A stretch of 64,000 nt of DNA from Fennellomyces sp. T-0311 (lineage: Eukaryota; Mucoromycota; Mucoromycetes; Mucorales; Lichtheimiaceae). This document shows, in pieces, positions 56,701 through 64,000 of this stretch. The translations under genes were made by a program, and so were the position numbers. The notes below the pieces were generated by a model. The model did not search any database and was not told the DNA's origin. It saw only the letters and a list, made by a program, of their open reading frames with translations. Position 1 is the stretch's first letter; every line of letters starts with the position of its first letter. The stretch lies in the NCBI GenBank assembly GCA_025266875.1, contig JALLLT010000009.1:434001-498000 (forward strand), read 5' to 3'.

Positions 56701-58302
56701 ATGCTGCGGACAAACCGCCTTGTCTATTTCCTCGGTGTATCCTCTATCTTAGTGTTCCTGTTATTCATTGTCCTCCCTCGTTTGCAGCAGCCACCACCAC
56801 CCGCATCCTATGTCAATACGCAAAAGCCGGTCGCAGGAGGAGCGCGAGAACAGAAAGGAGGGCAGGCACCTCCACCTCTCCGGTACTTTTCCTGGTTTCC
56901 GCATGGGTACGTAGCCACGCATACACATACACACACACCAAAATAGATATATTGTCAAGGAAAGGGAATAACAACAAAAGTAGAGATTTTGCTGAACAAC
57001 ATGAAGCATTCCGAAACGCCATTCGCATAGCCTATGACACCAAACGCATCATGATCGCCCCTATGCTTCGACTCGGCGCACCATATCCATGGTTACCGTT
57101 CAATCAATTAGCACGACGGTACGAGGCTCAAGACAAAACGATCCTGCGTCGTATATGCCAATCACCAGACCCTGACCAAATGTGGCGCACTGCGCTTGAG
57201 CCATGCGAGACCATGAACGAATGGACGGAAATACCATGGTCTGCTATATTTGATTTGGATGCCCTTGAATTGGACTTTGGCATTCAGATTATCGAACGTG
57301 TCCGTGGACATGGCTGGGGCAGCCGAGAGTCTGCCATGGCGCAGGTAGATAGTTTCACTGTGGTCGATCCCATGAGCTTTGCTACGAACGGCAGTAGCGT
57401 GGAGCACGGTGCTCAGGTCATCCAACCACCGGAACCACTCACCAAGCCGTTGAAAAAGTATCTTACAGCAGCACAACTCGGCGAACTCGATGCCACGCTT
57501 GTCCAGTTTGGTGCATTGTCGTCAGCTGCACGGTATCGTACAAGAGCCAGCAAAGGCCAATCACAACTGCATCGCGCACTTACCAGCCGTCTTTTTGTTA
57601 CGCCAAACAATCTACTTCCAGTCACCTTGACCGCGAATAAGATGATCGAGGCGCTTGGTGGTAGAAATCGATTCAGCTCGCTCCATTTGAATTTAGCCAA
57701 GTTTATCGCTTTGGATGTGCGGCTGGATAACACGGATGAGGCATCACTGTCGAATTTGGCACGCAAGGAATTAATGAATGCCGTTGTGCTCGAGATTTTT
57801 GGCGACATTCCGATTAACCAGGCTGTTTCAGCCGCTATGCCGATCCTTGAATCTTCACCACTATCGGACTTGTTGGCAAGTCCGCAGGTGAACAGACGCG
57901 AGTTGCTGGATGCTTGCGTAGATTACCGGCGAAAGATCGATCCACGATACCCGGTCTATTATCTGGTTAATGATCTGGTGACAGACCCCATGACAAGAAA
58001 AGATTTGTTCGGCCCGTTGACCGAGAGTTTCCCTTGTATTTTTTCAAAAGCGGATATGTATCAATGGGGGATCATCAATCATGCGTGGGCTGGACAGGTA
58101 CCACAGCTGACGGATCAGGGCGTAAACTACGAGGATTTACTGGCCCCTATTGTTGACATTCTGATGGCATCAAATGGTAAGGTATAAGCATACTTATATC
58201 AGCCCCCTCTTCTCACGAATTCCGTTAGCCTATTCCTTTTTCGAGATACCGCAAACGCCACTGACCAGATTTTTAAAATGGCAACCCAAAAAGTCAGCAT
58301 AA
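56701..58302 (+). CDS. Type II membrane protein, O-fucosyltransferase-like glycosyltransferase family
   Basis: Three exons (56701-56906, 56960-58176, 58229-58302) join in phase to give 498 residues. A single signal anchor at about 10-28 (VYFLGVSSILVFLLFIVLPR) and a short Pro-rich stem place it in the ER/Golgi lumen. The catalytic-type region begins SWFPHGKGNNNKSRDFAEQH (a GxxNQR-like position) and continues NAIRIAYDTKRIMIAPMLRL, a pattern of GDP-fucose protein O-fucosyltransferase-like fungal proteins. LEALGGRNRFSSLHLNLAKF fits the donor-binding part, but the usual HxRxxD motif is not obvious. It may be a diverged member. The acceptor 'TCAAG' at 56959 was chosen to keep phase. Confidence 0.7.
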
Positions 58303-59486
58303 GTTGAAGGAAGGATTTAGATATATGGGATTGTAGTGTGTACGGGCCCTTGGTAAAATATTTGCTATATCCGCGTGCGCTAAAAAGAAATATGGAGTTG
58401 TTAAAAGGTCATGTACCTAAGCGAACAATAGTTTTTGTATATATAATCGCAAGTATATATAAAAGTGTCCAAATTTTAAAGTATTACACCTAAAGTTCGA
58501 ACACCCACTATACTCTCTGGCTAATGATTTGTCCACCGTATGTGCTTACCTTGACAAGACAAATTGTACAGTCAAAATCAGTTGATGACTTTGTTTTCAA
58601 CGTGATCAAACATAGTAAAACAGGGCGTTTTGACAGCAAATGCTTTACTGAATATATGTTTGTTATATAGTGAATATATTATGGAGATAGTTTTTTAATA
58701 CGTTTATGGGTCAAAAGTTACATACGTTACTTTAACCCGCTTGTTTGATACTCCAAGACAACCCAATTTTCCAGGGTTTTGGACCTGGAGATGGCTTCGT
58801 CGGGGCTTATTATGGCCCAACAATAATACACAACCTTACTATCTCAGACTTCCCGGATAACTCCAGTGTATGTGTCGGATGCAGTTCTCTATTAGAATTC
58901 GAGCATTCGTGGTATGTAAATACAGTTTAAGGTAATTTTTACTAGGTTTTTTGTATCTCCAGTACTCATTCAGAATATTTTCTGCCTCGCTTGGAACGCA
59001 GGCCCGACAACGACCTTCAACGAGAGCAGTCGGTTGAACATTTGCGAAACTAGGCAATTTGTATAATCACATTTGCTAAAATAAGCTGCAAAACAAAAAG
59101 AAACCAAATTCGATTGCGATAGGTTGGTTTTGGCACTGCATAATGCTGGGAAATTATCGCTTATGTTATACAAGGGCTCGACAAGGGCATAGTAGAGCAA
59201 GTTAGTCCGCTCAAGCTTTAAGCAGACCCACGTTTTCTAAGCCAGCGTCGAGAAACGTATTATAAGCATTTATGCAGTTGACAAAATAATGATATAATTT
59301 TGTATGGCAAAACGCCTACATAGAACACAATAGAGTCATAGCAATGACATGGTGAAGATTTTAGAACGAGAAGGAGTAAAGGGTGCTCCAAGTGAAACGA
59401 CCCTTGCATTACGGTATCAGCATGATGTCATGGACTTATATTTTTATGCACACTTGGTTATTACTCTTCTTTGTTTTTCTAACAAT
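58303..59486. other. AT-rich intergenic region
   Basis: About 1.2 kb. A frame at 58745-58930 contains a short glycine-rich peptide (GFGPGDGFVGAYYGPT) but has no flanking exons I could match. An in-frame ATG at 59349 upstream of the next gene would add 46 residues; the start at 59487 gives a cleaner organelle-targeting N-terminus. Confidence 0.35.
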
Positions 59487-62400
59487 ATGCTACAAAATCA
59501 AAGACCTCGTATTCGTCCTAGTTCAGGAATACCCCGACCACCACTTTGTCGCAACTTCCAGTCATCTGCAGGCGGTTCTGGAGGTGGCAAGGTAGTCGGG
59601 TTAACTGCAGCTGTGCTTACTGGTGCAGGACTTGCGTACTATCAGCATTACAGGAAAGAGCATCTCCCATTAGAAGAAGGTATATCGATACGAAAATAGC
59701 GAGCCCATCAAATGTAGCACTAACTGCTGGAGCTAGACGTTGACATTATCATTGAAAAGGCGCCTTCTAAGGTGACGCCCTATGTCTCAAGCAATGAAAC
59801 TGCCCATGACTGGCGTACTCACCACAATGTCAGTGGCCATACAAAAGCAGCTCGTATGCATCTCGAAGAATCTGCGACAGAGCTCGGTCGCGCAGCTCAA
59901 GATACGTTCGGAGAAACTCAATCTGCTGTTGGGCGTCAAATGAAGGCTGGGCAAGCGTATGCTGATCGAGTGAAATCAGACGCACAGGAGCGTTTGCAGA
60001 AACTTGAGGACGGTGCTGCTCGTTTCCGAGCTGAGCACCACATGAAGAGTGGCGGTCGACCACCAGATGATGTTATGCGCGATACTGTTCACAAGTCCGA
60101 CATGGCTATTATGCATGATGCCCACGCATGGTCCAACCCCAAGTATCATCAAAAGTACCTAGACGCTAAGAGCCGCCTCCACGATGAAGCAGATGATTTG
60201 TCTGCTCGATGGCAAAGAACCAAAGAAGGTGCTGTAGATGAATGGGAGCGTACCAAACAAGAAGCCTCGCGAGAAGCAAACAAATTGGGCTCCACATGGG
60301 AACAGACCAAGCACGATGCTCGTAATGCTGCCGACGATGCATCTACGCACCTCAAGGCCAAGGCAAACGAAATGGGCTCGTCGTGGAGACGTACCAAGCA
60401 AAATGTGGAAGATATGGCCGATGATGTATCCGCACGAGGTCAATCGGAAGCAAACAAAATCAGTTCCGTGTGGAACCAGACCAAGCAAGATGCTAATGCC
60501 AAGGCAAATGAAATGGGATCTTCGTGGCAACAAACCAAGAGGGATGCTCAAAATTTGGCTGATGATGCTTCGGACACCATCAGAGGCGAAGCCAACAAAA
60601 TGGGTGGCTTCTGGGACCGTACCAAGGAGGATGTTCAAGAAGCAGCCGATGATGCCTCAAGTAAGATGGGTAGCTACTGGGAGCGCGCCAAACAGGATGC
60701 TCGCAATGCTGCTGAAGACATCGAAAACAAGGCCAAATCTGGAGTCAGCACAATGGAAAGCCAATGGAACCGTACTAAACACAACGCGGAGGAAGTTGCT
60801 GATGAAGCTTCTACGCAAGTGGGTAACTATTTGGATCGCACTATTCAAGACACTACCAAAGCTGCTGATGACTTTGCCGAATCCGTCATTGGTGAGACAC
60901 GCAAGTGGAGCGGCTATTGGGACCAGACAAAGGAAGAAGCAAAACATGCCGCTGAGAATGCTTCATCAACCATCAGAGGCGAGGCAAACAAAATGGAAGA
61001 CTACTGGGATAGCATGAAGCGCGATGGCGATAAAGTCGTTGACAACACTGCAGCATCTATCCGAGGTGAAGCTGACCGAATGAATGGCTATTGGGACCGC
61101 ATGAAACAAGACGGCGAGAGAGCTGCCAATAACGCTTCAACATCCATCCGAAATGAAGCAGACAAGATGAATGGTTACTGGGACCGTGCGAGACGAAATA
61201 GCCGACAGGCTGCCAATGATGCATCCTCATCCATCAGAAACGAAGCTGAGAAAATGGGTGGATATCTGGATGAAACAAAACAAGAAGCCCAGCACACCGC
61301 AGAGGAAATTTCGGCTAGCATCAGAAATGAAGCAAACAAGTGGCGTGGTTACTGGGATCATACAAAGCGAAATGCTGATCAAGCCGTCGATGATGCTTCG
61401 TCTTCTATCAGAAGCGAGGCAAACAGAATGAGCGGACATTGGGATCAAGCCAAAAAAGATGCACGTCGTGCAACTGACGAAGCCTCAGCATCCATCCACG
61501 ATGAAGCAGACAAGATGAGCGGTTATTGGGAACGTACCAAAAAAGACGCGCAGAACGCTGCTGATGATGCCTCGTCATCAATCAGAAACCATGTAGACAG
61601 GATGAGCGGTTACTGGGATCGTACGAAACATGATGCAGAGGATGCTGCCGATGATGCCTCAGCAGCTATCAGAAGCGAAGCAAACAAGTTTGGCAACTAC
61701 TGGGAACGCACCAAACAAGAAACACACCGAGTTGCTGATGACATTGAGGGAAAGGCCAGGTCTAACGCAGACAGACTAAGTAGATCATGGGACCACACCA
61801 AGCAAGATGCCAAGGATGCTGCTGATAGTGCTGCTGAGCATCTTGGATCCTCATGGGAGCGTACCAAGCAAAATGCACAGGACACTGCCGACGATGTCTC
61901 CAGCAATATCAAGTCGTCTTGGTGGCACACCAAGAACAACGCAGAAAAGGCTGCCAATCGTGCTGAATCGTCCTGGGAGCAGACGAAACATGAGGCCAAG
62001 GATACTGCTGACAGTATTGCCAACCGTGTTGGATCGAAATGGGATCAAGCCAAACAAGATATCCAAGATGCTGCCGACGATGTATCCAAGCGTACAGGGG
62101 CCTACTGGGAACGTACCAGAGAGGATGCTCAGAATGCTGCTGATAGTGCCGGATCCTCTTGGGAACGTACCAAACAGGACGTCAAAGATGCTGCCGATGA
62201 TGCATCCAAGAGTGCTAAATCATCTTGGTGGCATACCAAGGACGAGGCGAAGGATGTGGCCGACCGTGCTGGTTCGACATGGGAACACACAAAGCAAGAT
62301 GCAAAGAATGCTGCTGACGATGCATCCAAGAGTGCCAAATCATCCTGGTGGCATACCAAACATGAAGCCAAGGATGCCGCTGATCGTGCTGGATCTGCAT

Positions 62401-63158
62401 GGGAGAACACAAAGCAAGATGCAAAGAATGCGGCTGACGACGTATCGAAGAGCGCCAAATCATCTTGGTGGCACACAAAGGACGAAGCTAAGGATGCTGC
62501 TGATAATATTGCCAGTAACATCGGATCTTCGTGGGAGCGCACCAAGCAAGGCGTCCAGGACACTGCTGATAGTATTTCCAGCGATGTTGGTTCGACTTGG
62601 GAACAAGCTAAACAAGGAGTCAAGGACGCTACCGACAGTTCATCTTGGGAGTCCACTACACACTCGACATGGGAGCAAAGCAAGCACGAAGTCCCTCCAA
62701 GTCGATGGGCGTCATGGAAGACGGATATGCTCAATGGAGCCAAGCACCTGCGTCATGACGCCAGGATGGATGATATGGAAGGCCATATACGTCGAGGAGA
62801 GGCTATGGCGGCCGAAGAAGCGGATAATTTGCGCCCTACCACTGAGAAGAAGGAGAGCATGTCAAGTATTTTCGGCGCCCGTCGTGGTGATACTTGGTCA
62901 GCCAATGAGTCCGAAAGTCTGCGTCGTACTCCTGGCGAATCGGGAATGTCTGGTTCTGTTGGTGACATGAAGGGTACCATCCGACGAGCTGACGAATGGG
63001 CTGCTTACGAGCAAGGAAACCTGCGTCCCTCAATGGCTGGCCAGGAGCACCACCATCATCATCACCACCATCACCGCGACTACTATAACCACCGCCATGA
63101 TGGTCGTCGACCGGCCGAGTGTGTGGTTGAAGAGGAGCGTCGCAATATGCGAACGTGA
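59487..63158 (+). CDS. Long LEA-like repeat protein with N-terminal presequence and membrane segment (1204 aa)
   Basis: Two exons (59487-59679, 59737-63158) give 1204 residues. The N-terminus is Arg-rich and helical (MLQNQRPRIRPSSGIPRPPL), resembling a mitochondrial presequence, followed by a short hydrophobic segment (VVGLTAAVLTGAGLAYYQHY). From about residue 210 to 1030 about 35 units repeat around the core W-x-x-T-K-x-D-A-x-x-A-A-D-D-A-S. Many middle units are 29 residues, and later ones alternate 18 and 22 residues, a mix of 11- and 7-residue steps as in LEA group 3 / apolipoprotein-like amphipathic helices. A nine-His run lies near the end. LEA-type proteins protect membranes or proteins against drying; the role here is inference. 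A mitochondrial location is likewise inferred. Confidence 0.75.
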
Positions 63159-63396
63159 ATTAAAGTTTTTGTTTTATGTATACGAGAAAAAAACAGAAGA
63201 AATAGGGAAAAAACGGAAACGGGAGGTGAAGAATAAAAGTTTTGAAAAGCAGCTTTTTTACTTGTACAGGCGATGTGTGTTGTGTGGGTGGTCGGGATCC
63301 TGCCTACTCCCCACTACCGCTCACCTTGTCTTTTTGTTATCTACAGTGTTGCTATAGGGATATTAATACTTCATCCATCCATAACAGGAATTCCGC
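63159..63396. other. Convergent intergenic region
   Basis: About 240 bp between the repeat protein and the ceramide synthase. Poly(A)-like AATAAAAG at about 63233 could end the repeat protein transcript. Confidence 0.35.
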
Positions 63397-64000
63397 TTAC
63401 TCTTCGTCATCCTCGTCATCACTGCGTGTGTCCTCGGCACCTCGGCCCTGGATTACCCGCCAGACTACTTTGACGATCATGCTGAACCAGTATATCATAA
63501 TAACATCCAGCGCCAGGAACAGAAGAAGATACAGCTTTTGTGTAAAGGGTGTAAAGTATTTGCCTTTCTCCGGTTCCCACAACATATCCAAGTACTTGGC
63601 CGGCTCGGCTACAAGGAAACTCCAGCATCAGTTCCTGTACTTTCCCAGTTACCCCTATGCTTTTGTGTTCTCTTTTACCAAATGTAGCCCATATAATCAC
63701 TGTAAAGAAGCCGTGTCTTGTAATTGGCCATGCTATCGCGAAGGTTGCAAACGCGATGTCACACAAGGTGGTGAAGCCCAAATACCTCAAGAGTTTCGCA
63801 AACTAGCCGGTATAGTAATCAGTACCTGTTCACACCCCATCCTTCACACACCCACACTATCATACCGATAAGAGAATGTCCGCGAGATCCATCGAGCACA
63901 AGACCGCGTTACCGATGCGCGTGAAATTGGTATAGTAGCTCGATACCAGCAGGGCAATGGTGATAAAGTGGTGGGTCACCATAGCGTAGTGGTCCTTTCG
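63397..64000 (-). CDS. Ceramide synthase (LAG1/LAC1, TLC domain), C-terminal part; gene runs off the window
   Basis: Three exons are visible (64000-63866, 63802-63679, 63608-63397), joined in phase. The TLC (Lag1p) motif HYAMVTHHFITIALLVSSYY, then CNFTRIG-like YTNFTRIGNAVLCSMDLADI and LLSFAKLLRYLGFTTLCDIA, are classic of fungal Lag1/Lac1, including the double His. A last membrane helix (LYLLLFLALDVIMIYWFSMI) is followed by an acidic C-terminus, DTRSDDEDDEE, which in yeast is a casein-kinase-2 regulated tail. It acylates sphingoid bases in the ER. The N-terminal half lies beyond 64000. Confidence 0.9.

Noticed and set aside
60159..62743. Several long frames antisense or offset to the repeat protein (for example 60159-60638 and 62129-62743 minus, 61807-62970 plus)
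   Set aside because: They arise from repeat codons of the real frame; every unit gives the same shadow peptide.
1..64000. CRISPR-like arrays
   Set aside because: The only regular repeats are the 44-bp minisatellite and protein-level repeats; neither has unique spacers.

Overview
The window looks like nuclear DNA of a filamentous fungus, most probably an early-diverging one (Mucoromycota, perhaps Mucorales). Genes are dense and split by short GT-AG introns (about 45-90 bp), intergenic DNA is AT-rich, and the housekeeping genes are fungal: copper-fist regulator, Boi-type polarity scaffold, PHO90/91-type SPX phosphate carrier, yeast HPT1-type phosphoribosyltransferase. The phylum is inference; no rRNA, tRNA or CRISPR was seen. 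All intron-containing models below were spliced by hand and checked for reading phase.

Layout: (1) 0.1-7.9 kb holds a partial gene, GID8, a P-loop kinase, an FBXO9/Pof7-type F-box protein, a DUF4442-like hotdog protein with an apparent frameshift, a Cys-rich protein and a small acidic protein. (2) 8.4-18.8 kb is a one-strand tandem array of an unrecognised intronless family of about 210-225 residues: five intact copies and four decayed ones. A decayed minus-strand gene ending in a TnpB/Fanzor-type zinc ribbon and RuvC-III motif lies inside it. (3) 20.2-32.1 kb holds proteasome beta (PUP1/PSMB7 type), a basic RVSF-motif protein, CENP-T (nine exons), CWC22, a GPI-anchored wall protein and an MFS transporter. 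(4) 32.1-35.6 kb holds a 44-bp minisatellite and a five-exon gene of unknown function. (5) 35.6-53.8 kb holds a SH3-SAM-PH-CH scaffold, SPX phosphate transporter, calmodulin, copper-fist factor, USP30/Ubp-like deubiquitinase, peroxisomal hydratase 2 (ends SKL), DUF4743-type Nudix hydrolase, HPT1 and a short-chain dehydrogenase. (6) 53.8-56.7 kb is a gene-poor AT-rich stretch rich in TACGTA. (7) 56.7-64 kb holds an O-fucosyltransferase-like type II protein, a 1204-residue LEA-like repeat protein and the 3' part of a ceramide synthase.

The genes do not form one pathway. Local themes are protein turnover (GID8, F-box, proteasome, deubiquitinase), peroxisomal beta-oxidation (hydratase 2 and possibly the dehydrogenase) and closely spaced divergent pairs such as CENP-T/CWC22. 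The most novel content is the tandem family with its embedded Fanzor-like relic, and the long 29-residue-repeat protein.
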